From assembly GCA_963770635.1 (NCBI GenBank), contig CAVYQI010000006.1, forward strand, positions 1 to 64,000: a DNA stretch of 64,000 nucleotides, read 5' to 3'. Position 1 is the stretch's first letter. Every line of letters starts with the position of its first letter. Origin of the DNA: DASZIT01 sp963770635. Its GTDB lineage: Bacteria > Actinomycetota > Acidimicrobiia > Acidimicrobiales > RAAP-2. This document shows positions 34,126 through 42,536 of the stretch, piece after piece. Position numbers and translations under genes: made by a program. The notes under the pieces were generated by a model, which did not search any database, was not told where the DNA came from, and saw nothing but the letters and a program-made list of their open reading frames with translations.

Positions 34126-34324
34126 GTTTCGCTCCTTCTCGATGATTGGCGATGACGCCCGATGCGGGGCGAGTCCAGCGGTCGCCGAAGCTGAGACTGG
34201 CGGTGCTCAGCAATGTTGGCACACCACCGCCTGCCGGGTAGGGGCCCGTACATCGCGCCGCTGACCTCGGATCAAGACGGGTTCGGCTGACCGGCGCGGC
34301 CGGCTGCCAAACACCTCGGAATGG

Positions 34325-34900
34325 TCAGGTCAAGCCGGCCAACCACGTGGCGACGACGTCGCCTACCTCGGCTTCCTGCTTCCGTAGCGAGTGGTCCCCA
34401 TCCACGAAGACCAAGGTGACGGGCCCAGGGATGGCCACCGTCTCCTGTTCCAATTCGGCGGGAGCGCCGAAGGGGTCGCGGCGACCGGAAACGAACAGGC
34501 AGGGCAGATGCAGGTCGGGGAAATGGGCGGTCCGGAGTCGGTCGGGGCGCCCGGGCGGGTGCAGTGGGTAGCTGACCAGTACCAGAGCGGCCACTTCCAG
34601 TCCCTCGGCCACGGCCATCGAGCACATCCGGCCCCCCATCGAGCGCCCACCGATGGCCAGCCGGTTGGTCGGGACGCCGAGTCGGTCGGCGAGTTCCGAA
34701 GTCGCGTGGCGCACCGTTTGGATGCACACTTCGGGTGGGTCCGGGCGGCGTTTCCCGGCGGCCTGCCCGGGGAACTCGACCCGCTCCACCACGACGCCGA
34801 GCCGGGAGACGGCGGCGTCGATCGCCACCAGCCCGGACTGGTTCCGTCCGGCGCTGGCACCGGGCGTGAGCACGAGGCCAACCGGGCCGGATCCCTTCAT
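34325..34900 (-). CDS. Alpha/beta hydrolase (KANL3/Tex30-like)
   Basis: 191 residues. LVLTPGASAGRNQSGL, nucleophile elbow GGRSMGGRM (Ser), LFVSGRRDPFGAP (acidic residue) and VDGDHSLRK (catalytic His). The GGRSMGGR elbow is the mark of the Tex30/KANL3-like group of small hydrolases. ATG 34900 is chosen; the upstream in-frame start at 34951 adds a low-complexity stretch. Substrate unknown. Confidence 0.87.
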   Translation of the reverse strand: MKGSGPVGLVLTPGASAGRNQSGLVAIDAAVSRLGVVVERVEFPGQAAGKRRPDPPEVCIQTVRHATSELADRLGVPTNRLAIGGRSMGGRMCSMAVAEGLEVAALVLVSYPLHPPGRPDRLRTAHFPDLHLPCLFVSGRRDPFGAPAELEQETVAIPGPVTLVFVDGDHSLRKQEAEVGDVVATWLAGLT

Positions 34901-35013
34901 CCCACCATGATGGCCCTTCGGCCCACGACCTTCACGTTCGACTCTTCCCACCGCTTATGCGCGTTTCTTGATAGGACCCTTCAGATCACTCGTCGCCAGC
35001 GGAGCTGGCTCAG

Positions 35014-35898
35014 TCAGTCGTCTATCCCGGCGAGGTCGAGCTGACGGAGACGGATCGGGTCCGAGAGGGCGTCGATGGCCACAATCCTCCCCCCTCGGAC
35101 GGTGAAGGCGATCACCGAGAAGGGGTTTCCGCGGGGGGCAACGACAACCCCGGCCACCCCGTTGACCAGAGCCGGTCGGACGAAGGGCGACAGACGGGTG
35201 AAGGTGAGCGCCTGGGCAGCCACCGCCGCCGAGCCCCGGATGGTCGTCGTGGCCGGAGGACGCAGGCTGGCACGGTTGGTCCTGATGATCACCTCAGGAT
35301 CGAGCACCCTGATCAGGGCTTCGAAATCGCCGTCACGGGCGGCGGCAAAGAAGGCGTCGACCACCCGGCGCTGGCTGATCAGGTCGACATCCGGCTCGAG
35401 AGCACCCTCCCGCACTCGTCGCCGGGCGCGGCTGGCCAACTGTCGAGTTGCGGTTGGCGTCCGCCCGAGCATGGAAGCGATCTCGTCGAACGGGACCGCG
35501 AACATGTCGTGGAGGACATAGGCGAGGCGTTCGGCCGGCGCCAGGGTCTCCAGCACGACCAACAGCGCGAGCCCTACGGCGTCGGAACGAAGGGCCTCGT
35601 GCTCCGGACCGACGTCGTCCTCCCGACTCACGATCGGGTCCGGAAAGTGTTCAACCAGGGGATCCTCCCGTCGCGTCCGTCGGGACCGCAACACGTTGAG
35701 GCAGATGCGCCCCACCACCGTGGTCAGCCATCCCCCGAGATTGTCGATGGCGGCCGAGTCGGACGAGCTGAGCCGGATCCAGGCCTCTTGGACGGCGTCT
35801 TCGGCTTCAGCCAGCGACCCGAGCATCCGGTACGCGACTGCCCGCAGATGGGCACGGTGCGCCTCGAAACGCTCAGCCAGCAATTCGCTCTTGTCCAT
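35014..35898 (-). CDS. SigJ-like ECF sigma factor with SnoaL-type C-terminal domain
   Basis: 294 residues. Region 2 (RAVAYRMLGSLAEAEDAVQEAWIR), region 4 (LAPAERLAYVLHDMFAVPFDEIA with SMLGRTPTATRQLASRARRR), then a SnoaL-like domain from about 170 (VVDAFFAAARDGDFEALIRV to the end). This is the ECF41/SigJ architecture, in which the C-terminal domain controls the sigma factor without a separate anti-sigma. ECF41 genes usually sit next to a COE protein (carboxymuconolactone decarboxylase, oxidoreductase or epimerase); none is directly adjacent here. Confidence 0.93.
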   Translation of the reverse strand: MDKSELLAERFEAHRAHLRAVAYRMLGSLAEAEDAVQEAWIRLSSSDSAAIDNLGGWLTTVVGRICLNVLRSRRTRREDPLVEHFPDPIVSREDDVGPEHEALRSDAVGLALLVVLETLAPAERLAYVLHDMFAVPFDEIASMLGRTPTATRQLASRARRRVREGALEPDVDLISQRRVVDAFFAAARDGDFEALIRVLDPEVIIRTNRASLRPPATTTIRGSAAVAAQALTFTRLSPFVRPALVNGVAGVVVAPRGNPFSVIAFTVRGGRIVAIDALSDPIRLRQLDLAGIDD

Positions 35899-36044
35899 TG
35901 GTCACTTCCTCAGATCGCCAGTTGTCATGCCACTGACCCCCAAGACCCGGCTGTTGTGACAGGGCCCGATCCGGGATCCGCCCAGACCATCCGCTGGTGA
36001 GGAGCGAACAGGGCCGATCCGACACCTTCTGGTGCTCTACCCGG

Positions 36045-36839
36045 TCAGCGGATCGTCGGCGGTTCGGGTTTGCGCTGCTCGAAGACCTCCTGGCTGCTCC
36101 GGAGCGACTCCGGCGTGGTGGCGAGGTTGAGGAAGAGGTTGCCAAGTTCAACCATCTGCCCGGGCAGTAGCTCTCGTGAGGCCCAGACCGCCCGCAACGA
36201 GGCCTGGACCGCCGCCGGCGAGTAGGAAGCAATCGTCAGCGCCAGTCCCCGGGTGACCTCGGCCAATTCCGCAGCCGGAACTACCTGGGTGACCAGTCCG
36301 ATCTGCTCCGCCTTCTGGGCCGAGATCCGCTCACGATTCCCCATCAAGGTCATCCGCATGACCTCTCCGAATGGCATCCTCTCGGCCATCAGGGCCGGCT
36401 CGAACACGGCCGGCATGCCATAGGTCACATGGGGGTCGAAGAACGTGGCGTGATCGGCGGCGACGATGAAATCAGCTTGGCCCAGCAGGTAGAAGGCCCC
36501 TCCACACGCCATTCCGTTCACAGCGGCAATGATTGGCTTCCACAACCCCTGGCTCCGCGGGCCGATAATTCGGCTGGGGTCCTCGTAGGTCAGCGCATCG
36601 AAGTAATACTCGCCTTCCTCGGTAGGAACGTCAGCTCGGTCTATCCCGGTGCAGAACGCCTTCTGACCGGATCCGGTCAGAACGATCGCACGAACCCCAT
36701 CGTTGGACTTCAGCCACCGCCACAACTCCCGGAGCTCGTTCTGCATAACTTCGTTGAAGGCGTTGTAGACGTCGGGACGGTTGAGCGTGACGACAGCCAC
36801 GCCGTCGGCTTCCTCGTACTGCAGGGTCTCGAATTCGAT
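36045..36839 (-). CDS. Enoyl-CoA hydratase/isomerase with apparent ATC start
   Basis: 264 residues if started at ATC 36839 (IEFETLQYEEADGVAVVTLN), 251 from the first standard codon GTG 36800. A perfect AGGAGG (36848-36853) stands 8 bp before the ATC, and the residues encoded between ATC and GTG match the usual crotonase N-terminus, so ATC is likely the real initiation codon or a mutated one. Motifs: LTGSGQKAFCTGID, IAAVNGMACGGAFYLLGQAD, DPHVTYGMP. The canonical acid residues of hydratase activity are partly missing (C-G-G-A-F-Y), so isomerase or other crotonase chemistry is possible. Confidence 0.85.
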   Translation of the reverse strand: MEFETLQYEEADGVAVVTLNRPDVYNAFNEVMQNELRELWRWLKSNDGVRAIVLTGSGQKAFCTGIDRADVPTEEGEYYFDALTYEDPSRIIGPRSQGLWKPIIAAVNGMACGGAFYLLGQADFIVAADHATFFDPHVTYGMPAVFEPALMAERMPFGEVMRMTLMGNRERISAQKAEQIGLVTQVVPAAELAEVTRGLALTIASYSPAAVQASLRAVWASRELLPGQMVELGNLFLNLATTPESLRSSQEVFEQRKPEPPTIR

Positions 36840-37054
36840 TGGACCAACCTCCTACTCATGCTCGTACATATCCATACGTGGGATGTGCCCTCCAGCTCCC
36901 GTGCATGACATCGAGCGCAACCACACGAAATCCCACTCAATCGCCGGAACGGCCAAATCTACTCAATTGGTTGTGGTCGCTCGGAAGCCCGCCGTGCGCG
37001 TGCTCTCGGTGGCTCCGACTGCCGCGGCGCGAACCGCCGTTGGTAGTCCCAGAA

Positions 37055-37822
37055 TCATTTCGGCGAGAACCGGGTGCCTCCGTCGAGTCGGAACGTGGTC
37101 CCGTTGAGCATGGGATTGTCGATGATCGACAACGCCAACTTGGCGTACTCCTCGGGTCGACCCAGACGTCGGGGGAAGGCCGAATCCCGTACCAGCTCTT
37201 TGGCCATGTCATCGGGAATCCCCTGGGTGAGCCCGGTGGCGAACAGGCTGGGGGCGATAGTGAGCACCCGGATACCGAGCGAGCCCAGATCACGAGCCAT
37301 GGTCAGGGTCATGCCCACCAGCCCACCCTTGGCCGCACTGTAGGCGACTTGACCAATCTGGCCCTCGAAGGCGGCAATCGACGCGGTATTGATGATCACT
37401 CCACGTTCGTCCCCGGAGTCGGGGTCGTTCTTGCTCATCTGCCATGCTTGGAGTCGGTTCAGATTGAAGGTGGCGATCAAGTTCAACTCGACGATGCTGG
37501 TGAAGAAGTCCAGCTCCATCGGTCCCTCCTTGGACACCGTCCGTTTGCTCAGGCCGCCTCCGGCGGTGTTGACCGCGATGTGGATGGTTCCCAGTGCCTC
37601 GATAGCGGCGGCCATCGCCGCCTCGGTTCCGGCGGCATCGGTCACATCACAGGGGTGGAAGGTGGTGCCGTGCCCGAGCTCACTGGCAGCCTCTGCCCCC
37701 TTTGATGTCGGTCGATCCAGGATGGCCACCGTCGCCCCTTCCGACACCAGGGCGGTCGCGGTTGCCCGGGCCATGCCGGAGGCGCCCCCGACCACCACTG
37801 CCTTCTTTCCCTCTGCCTCCAT
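37055..37822 (-). CDS. SDR (3-hydroxyacyl-CoA dehydrogenase type 2-like)
   Basis: 255 residues. VVGGASGMARATATAL cofactor loop, VNTAGGG, NTASIAAFEGQIGQ (Ser), Y-S-A-A-K, GLTQGIPDDMAKELV. The FEGQIGQ-AYSAAKGG pattern is that of HSD17B10-like 3-hydroxyacyl-CoA dehydrogenases. ATG 37822 with GAGGAAGAG upstream. It lies upstream of a crotonase on the same strand (215 bp away), consistent with beta-oxidation steps. Confidence 0.92.
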   Translation of the reverse strand: MEAEGKKAVVVGGASGMARATATALVSEGATVAILDRPTSKGAEAASELGHGTTFHPCDVTDAAGTEAAMAAAIEALGTIHIAVNTAGGGLSKRTVSKEGPMELDFFTSIVELNLIATFNLNRLQAWQMSKNDPDSGDERGVIINTASIAAFEGQIGQVAYSAAKGGLVGMTLTMARDLGSLGIRVLTIAPSLFATGLTQGIPDDMAKELVRDSAFPRRLGRPEEYAKLALSIIDNPMLNGTTFRLDGGTRFSPK

Positions 37823-37920
37823 GATCTCTTCCTCTCCTCGGTCGATCTCGACGCGTCCTGACCACGCACCACGGCAACGAAACCCCGACAGTCAAGCACT
37901 AACGCGACGCAGTACCCAGT

Positions 37921-38666
37921 TCAGATGTACATGCCGCCGTTGACGCCGATCACCTGACCGGTGATGTAGCTGCCGCTCGTCGGAGCACAGGAACGAGCAG
38001 GCCGCGGCGATGTCGGCCGGGGTGCCGGCCCGGCCGAGCGGGACCATGGGCCCGACCACGTCGACGCCGGGGAAGTCGCCGGCGGCTTCGGCCTTCCGGG
38101 CCATCGGGGTGTCGACGAGGCTGGGCGGGATGGTGTTGACGGTGATCCCGCTGCGGGCCAGCTCGACCGCCAGCGCCTTGGTGAGGCCGATGACCCCGCC
38201 CTTGGACGCCGCGTAGTGGGCCATGTTGGGCGCGCCGGACTGGGCGCTCGAGGAGGAGATGGTGACGATGCGCCCCCACCCGGCGCCGAGCATGTCGGGG
38301 AGGGCGGCCTGGACGCAGGTGAAGGTGCCGGTGAGGTTGACGCCGATGATCCGGTCCCACCCCTCGGCGGTGATGTCGAGGACCGGGGTGAACGATTCGA
38401 TGCCGGCGCTGGTGACCAGGATCTCGACCGAGGCCGAGCTCCGCTCGGACCTGGTCGAAGCCGGCGGCGACCGCCGCCCGGTCGGCGACGTCGACGTCGA
38501 CGGCGATGGCGCGTGGCGCCCTCCCGCGCAGCTCGTCGGCCGCCGCCTCGGCCGCGGCTCCGTCGCGGTCGAGGATGGCGACCCGGTGGCCGTCGGCGGC
38601 GAACCTGCGGGCGACGCCGAGGCCGATCCCCGATGCCCCGCCGGTGACGACGGCGACCCGGCTCAT
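37921..38666 (-). pseudogene. Classical SDR, frame disrupted twice
   Basis: From ATG 38666: VAVVTGGASGIGLGVARRF, then in a second frame AGWGRIVTISSSSAQSGAPN and HYAASKGGVIGLTKALAVEL, then in a third frame SYITGQVIGVNGGMYI to TGA 37921. Frame changes fall near 38430 and 37970. All SDR hallmarks (Ser, Y-x3-K, terminal NGG) are retained. The start overlaps the stop of the upstream P450 gene, so the two were one operon. Confidence 0.75.
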
Positions 38667-39955
38667 CGGCTCGACCTCGACGGCGTCGAACTCGAGGTGC
38701 AGCTTGGATGAGCCCGCGGAGGATCCAGGTCGGCTCGTAGCTGGAAGCGCCGAGCCCCGGGAGGTCCGTGGTGCTCCTCGGACAGCCGGATGTTGCGGGT
38801 GCGGTCGAGGATGCGCTCGATGCTGACCCGACCCTCGGCCCGGGCCAAGGGGCCGCCCGGGCAGGAGTGGACGCCTCGCCCGAAGGCGATGTGGGACTGG
38901 GCGTTGGGCCGGTCCACGCGGAACTCGGCGGGGCACTCGAAGTGCCGCGGGTCGCGGTTGGCGGCGCCGTTGAGCAGCATGACCGGGGTGCCGGCGGCGA
39001 TCTCGACGTCCGCCGACCGACGTCGTGCGGCGGGTGAGCCGGAAGTCGGCCTTCACCGGGCTCTCGATCCGCAGCACCTCTTCGAGGAAGTCGGGGATCC
39101 GGTCGCGGTCGGCCCGCAGCTCGTCCTGCAGCTCGGGGTGCTCGGCCAGGTGCTTCAGCGCGGCGGCCAGCAGCCGGGCCGTTGTCTCCTGGCCGGCGGC
39201 GAACAGGAACGTCGAGGTCCGCACCACCGAGGCGACGTCGGGCGTGGTGCCGTCGGGGTAGGTGGCCAGCGCCAGGTCGGTGAGCACGTCCTGGCGCGGC
39301 TGGCGCCGCCGGTCCTCGATGTACTCGGTGAACCACTCGTCGAGCCAGGCCAGCGGGTTCTCGCCCGGGCTCCCCTCCTCGCCGGCGCCGACCTCGCCGA
39401 CGGTGCCGCTCAGGCCGAAGCCGTCTCGGAAGCGCTGGTGGTCCTCCTCGGGCACCCCGAGCAGGTCGGCGACCACCAGCATGGCGAAGGGCTGGGTGTA
39501 GGCGCTGATGAACTCGCACCGGCCGTCGCCGACGAACTCGTCGAGCTGCTGGTCGGCGAGGCGCCAGATGAACTCCTCGTTGTCCTTCAGCCGCTTCGGG
39601 GTGATCAGCCGCATCAGCAGGGCCCGCTCGCGGGTGTGGTCGGGCGGGTCCATCGTCACCATGTGCTCGTGCATCGGCAGCTGGTCCCGGTAGCGATCGA
39701 CGATGTCGCTGACGTCGTCGCCCTCGCAGCGGCACCGGGAAGGTGGCGAACGGACCGATGACCGAGTTGCACGACGAGAAGGTCTCGGTGTCCCGGTACA
39801 CCTCGAACGGTCTCGTCGTAGCCGGTCACCGCCACCACCCCGAGGTGGGGGAGCGGGAGCACCGGGCACTCCGAGCGCAGCTCCTCGAAGTACGGGTACG
39901 GATCCTCGACCAACGACTGGTCGAAGAAGAAGTCGATCGTCTGCCAGTCGCTCAA
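38663..39955 (-). pseudogene. Cytochrome P450, frame disrupted several times
   Basis: From TTG 39955 (AAAGGGAGAG upstream): DWQTIDFFFDQSLVEDPYPY, TFSSCNSVIGPFATFPV, MDPPDHTRERALLMRLITPK, FAAGQETTARLLAAALKHL (I helix), EEVLRIESPVKADFRL (ExxR) and FGRGVHSCPGGPLARAEGR (haem Cys). At least three frame changes are needed. It parallels the intact P450 at 41139-42440 motif by motif (SSCNSV-GPF, AGQETT, FGRGVHSCPGG), so the two are close paralogues. It ends at TGA 38663 overlapping the SDR start. Confidence 0.8.
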
Positions 39956-39975
39956 CCCGGCTCTCCCTTTCGTGT

Positions 39976-39992
39976 CGAGTGCTGCGCACTCG
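39976..39992. promoter_or_regulatory. Inverted repeat in the P450/TetR intergenic region
   Basis: CGAGTGC-TGC-GCACTCG, perfect 7-bp arms, 21 bp upstream of the P450 start and 8 bp before the larger dyad at 40000-40021. Its position suggests a second regulator site or an mRNA hairpin in the P450 leader. Confidence 0.45.
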
Positions 39993-39999
39993 CACAGCA

Positions 40000-40021
40000 A
40001 TGCTGAGCAATTGCTTAGCAT
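40000..40021. promoter_or_regulatory. 22-bp TetR-type operator between P450 and tetR
   Basis: Arms ATGCTGAGCAA and TTGCTTAGCAT, 20 of 22 positions symmetric, centred 24 bp before the tetR ATG at 40045 and 55 bp before the divergent P450 start. Length and symmetry fit a TetR dimer pair that represses both genes. Confidence 0.6.
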
Positions 40022-40044
40022 CGGTTTCGCCGGTGTGGCAAGGT

Positions 40045-40655
40045 ATGGCGGTGACGCCCGCCTCCTCGCCCCGTCGCATCGGTGCCGAGGACTCCAAGAC
40101 CCGGGCCCAGCTGCTCGACGCCGCCGAGCTCCTGCTGCTCGAGGAGGGCTACGCCGCCGTCACCTCGCGCCGGGTGGCGGCCAAGGCCGGCCTCAAGCCG
40201 CAGCTCGTCCACTACTACTTCCGGACCATGGACGACCTCTTCCTGGAGGTCTTCCGGCGCCGGGCCGAGGAGAACGTGGCCCGGGTCGAACGGGCCATCG
40301 CCGCCGACGGGTCGCTGCGGGTCGCTGTGGCAGCTCAACGACGACCCCCGTGGGGCCAGGTTCAACATCGAGTTCGTGGCCCTGGCCAATCACCGCAAGG
40401 CCATCCGCACCGAGATCGCCCGCTACGCCGAGCGGTTCCGGGCCGCCCAGCTCGAGGCGGTGACCACGGCATTGGCGTGCGCTCGGCGTGACCGAAGACG
40501 AGCTCCCGCCGATCGTCGCCCTGCTCATGATGACCGGCCTGTCCCAGGTCCTGGCTCTGGAGGACGCCCTCGGCGTCACCGCCGGCCACGACACCACCCG
40601 CTCGTTCATCGAGCGAACGATCGCCCGAGCGGACCCAGCTCCGGTTGACGTCTGA
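40045..40655 (+). pseudogene. TetR-family regulator, frame disrupted
   Basis: From ATG 40045: AVTPASSPRRIGAEDSKTRA and the helix-turn-helix VTSRRVAAKAGLKPQLVHYYF are intact. The ligand domain then continues in a second frame (NDDPRGARFNIEFVALANH) from near 40325 and a third (EDELPPIVALLMMTGLSQVL, ending TGA 40655) from near 40475. It is divergent from the broken P450 with a 22-bp palindrome between them, so it is its likely repressor. Confidence 0.75.
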
Positions 40656-40781
40656 TCGCCCGGGTCGATCTGTCCGTCCAGCCCGATTTGCTGGAGGATG
40701 AGCGCTCATTCGTAGCTCGGGTTGTTGCGTCAGGAACCGGGCGACGGCCGCCAGCCTTCGGACGTGGTGCCGCCGCCTCCG

Positions 40782-41099
40782 TCAGGATCCTTCGCTCACC
40801 CGATCCCAGCCGTCGCCCGGCGCGTCGACATGGATGATCTCCGGAACCGCGGCCAGAAGGCGGGACATCAGTTCGCCCGCCGCCTTGAAATGGGCCGACT
40901 CTACGTGGGCCTTACCCGCCTCGGCGTCGCGGAAGACCTCGACCAGCAGCCACAGTTTCGGGTCTTCGGCACTCCGGTACCACTCGAAGGAGATGTTGCC
41001 CGGCTCGGCCCGTGTCGACGTGGTGAACTCCTCGACCAGGTTCGGCCAGTCATCTGCATACTTGGAACGCACCCGGTTCTTCACGACGATGAGAATCAT
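40782..41099 (-). CDS. Antibiotic-biosynthesis-monooxygenase (ABM)-domain protein
   Basis: 105 residues: ILIVVKNRVRSKYADDWPNL, EPGNISFEWYRSAEDP and LVEVFRDAEAGKAHVESAHF, the ferredoxin-like ABM fold. ABM proteins act as small monooxygenases or quinone-handling enzymes, and often as dimers. It follows the intact P450 gene on the same strand (40 bp gap), so it probably belongs to the same oxygenation pathway. Confidence 0.87.
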   Translation of the reverse strand: MILIVVKNRVRSKYADDWPNLVEEFTTSTRAEPGNISFEWYRSAEDPKLWLLVEVFRDAEAGKAHVESAHFKAAGELMSRLLAAVPEIIHVDAPGDGWDRVSEGS

Positions 41100-41138
41100 C
41101 TGAGTTTCCTCTGCTCGATCAGCGGTGGCTTGCTTGCA

Positions 41139-42440
41139 TCAGCCGGACTCGGTCCCGGTCGGCGTGAACTCGAGGTGTAACTCGGTCAGTCCCCGGAGGA
41201 TGTACGTCGGCATGTAGCGGTAACGGCGGGCGCCACTGGGGCCGTGGTGCGACTCAGAGATGCCAATCTCCATCGTGCGATCGAGGAGACGCTCGATGCT
41301 CACCCGGGTTTCCATGCGGGCCAGCGACCCCCCGGGGCAGCTGTGGACCCCGCGTCCGAAGGAAAGATGCTCCCGAGCATTGCTACGGTCGACCCGGAAT
41401 TCCGACGGATCCGGGAATTGTCGCGGATCGCGGTTGGCGGCGCCGTTGACCACCATCAGCGTCGCACCGGCGGGGATATCCACCCCGGCGACGGTCGCCG
41501 GTCGCCGGGCCAGCCGGAAGTCTCCTTTCACCGGGGCCTCGGTCCGGAGTGTCTCCTCCACGAAGGCGGGGATCAGATCTCGCCGCTCTCGCAAGAGCTG
41601 TTGCAGGTCCGGACGCTCGCCGATGAGCTGGAGCGCCGAGCCGAGAAGCCGCACGGTTGTCTCCTGCCCGGCGGCGAAGACGTTGGCGGCGACCCGGACG
41701 ACATCGATCACCTCCGGCAGGGTGCCATTGGGAAAGGTGGTGGTTGCCAGCGCGGTGAGCACGTCATTACGGGGTTCGCGCCGGCGGTCCTCGATATAGC
41801 CGGCGAAACGGCCATATAGCCACTCAAGCGGGCTGTGCGACATTGTGTCCTTCGTGTTTCCGACCGCGGCGTTGCTCGGCCGCCGTGCCAATGCGGCCCG
41901 GAACTCCTCGTGCTCCCCCTCCGGGACCCCGAGGAGGTCGGCAATGACGAACAGCGTGAACGGATTGGCGTAACCGCCGATGAACTCGCACTCCCGGCGG
42001 TCGACGAACTCGTCGATCTGTCGGTCGGCGAGCCGCCACATGAATTCCTCGTTCTCCTTGAGGCGCTTCGGGGTGAGTTGGCGCATGACCAGGTGCCGGT
42101 GGTCGTGGTGCTTGGGGGGGTCCATCGTGGGGAGTTGGTCGCTGAACGGCAGCTCGTCGCGGTGCTGCTCGATCAGTTCGCTCACGTTGTCTGCACCCTC
42201 GAGCTGAACCGGAAAGCCGGGGAACGGCCCGGTCACCGAGTTGCACGACGAGAACGAGTCGGTATCGGTGTAGACGGTGCGGGCCTCGTCGTAGCCGGTG
42301 ACCATGTAGACACCCTGGTTCGGCTCGCGGCGAACCGGGCACTGCGTGCGGAGCCAGTCGAAGTAGGGGTACGGATCGGCGACGAACTCGTTGTCGCGGA
42401 AGAAGTCGACGGCGTCATAATCGATGATGGCGTCGGTCAT
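41139..42440 (-). CDS. Cytochrome P450
   Basis: 433 residues. DPYPYFDWLR near the N-terminus, I helix NVFAAGQETTVRLLGSAL, EETLRTEAPVKGDFRL (ExxR) and the haem loop FGRGVHSCPGGSLARMETR with the axial Cys. The I-helix acid/alcohol pair is E-T in GQETT rather than D-T. It is soluble, with no membrane anchor. ATG 42440 overlaps the stop of a 28-codon gene that follows the Rieske gene, so oxygenase, small gene and P450 form one operon. Confidence 0.95.
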   Translation of the reverse strand: MTDAIIDYDAVDFFRDNEFVADPYPYFDWLRTQCPVRREPNQGVYMVTGYDEARTVYTDTDSFSSCNSVTGPFPGFPVQLEGADNVSELIEQHRDELPFSDQLPTMDPPKHHDHRHLVMRQLTPKRLKENEEFMWRLADRQIDEFVDRRECEFIGGYANPFTLFVIADLLGVPEGEHEEFRAALARRPSNAAVGNTKDTMSHSPLEWLYGRFAGYIEDRRREPRNDVLTALATTTFPNGTLPEVIDVVRVAANVFAAGQETTVRLLGSALQLIGERPDLQQLLRERRDLIPAFVEETLRTEAPVKGDFRLARRPATVAGVDIPAGATLMVVNGAANRDPRQFPDPSEFRVDRSNAREHLSFGRGVHSCPGGSLARMETRVSIERLLDRTMEIGISESHHGPSGARRYRYMPTYILRGLTELHLEFTPTGTESG

Positions 42441-42523
42441 GATGATCCGCTCTCGACCACCTCGGTGTAGATCATCTTCGTGGTCATCTGGCCAGCCTCT
42501 CCGACCGCCGGTTCGTTCGCCAT
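42437..42523 (-). CDS. Possible 28-residue protein between Rieske and P450 genes
   Basis: ATG 42523 to TGA 42437. The first residues are MANEPAVGEAGQMTTKMIYT; the remaining eight are EVVESGSS. GAGAGGG lies 8-9 bp before the ATG, and the TGA overlaps the P450 ATG (ATGA). The placement mirrors the coupling of real genes in this window. It could be a small partner protein or simply a translational bridge. No family is recognised. Confidence 0.45.
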   Translation of the reverse strand: MANEPAVGEAGQMTTKMIYTEVVESGSS

Positions 42524-42536
42524 CACGATCACCCTC

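Noticed and set aside
38790..39761. Plus-strand open frame opposite the P450
   Set aside because: The P450 motifs on the minus strand explain the region; the plus frame has no conserved content.
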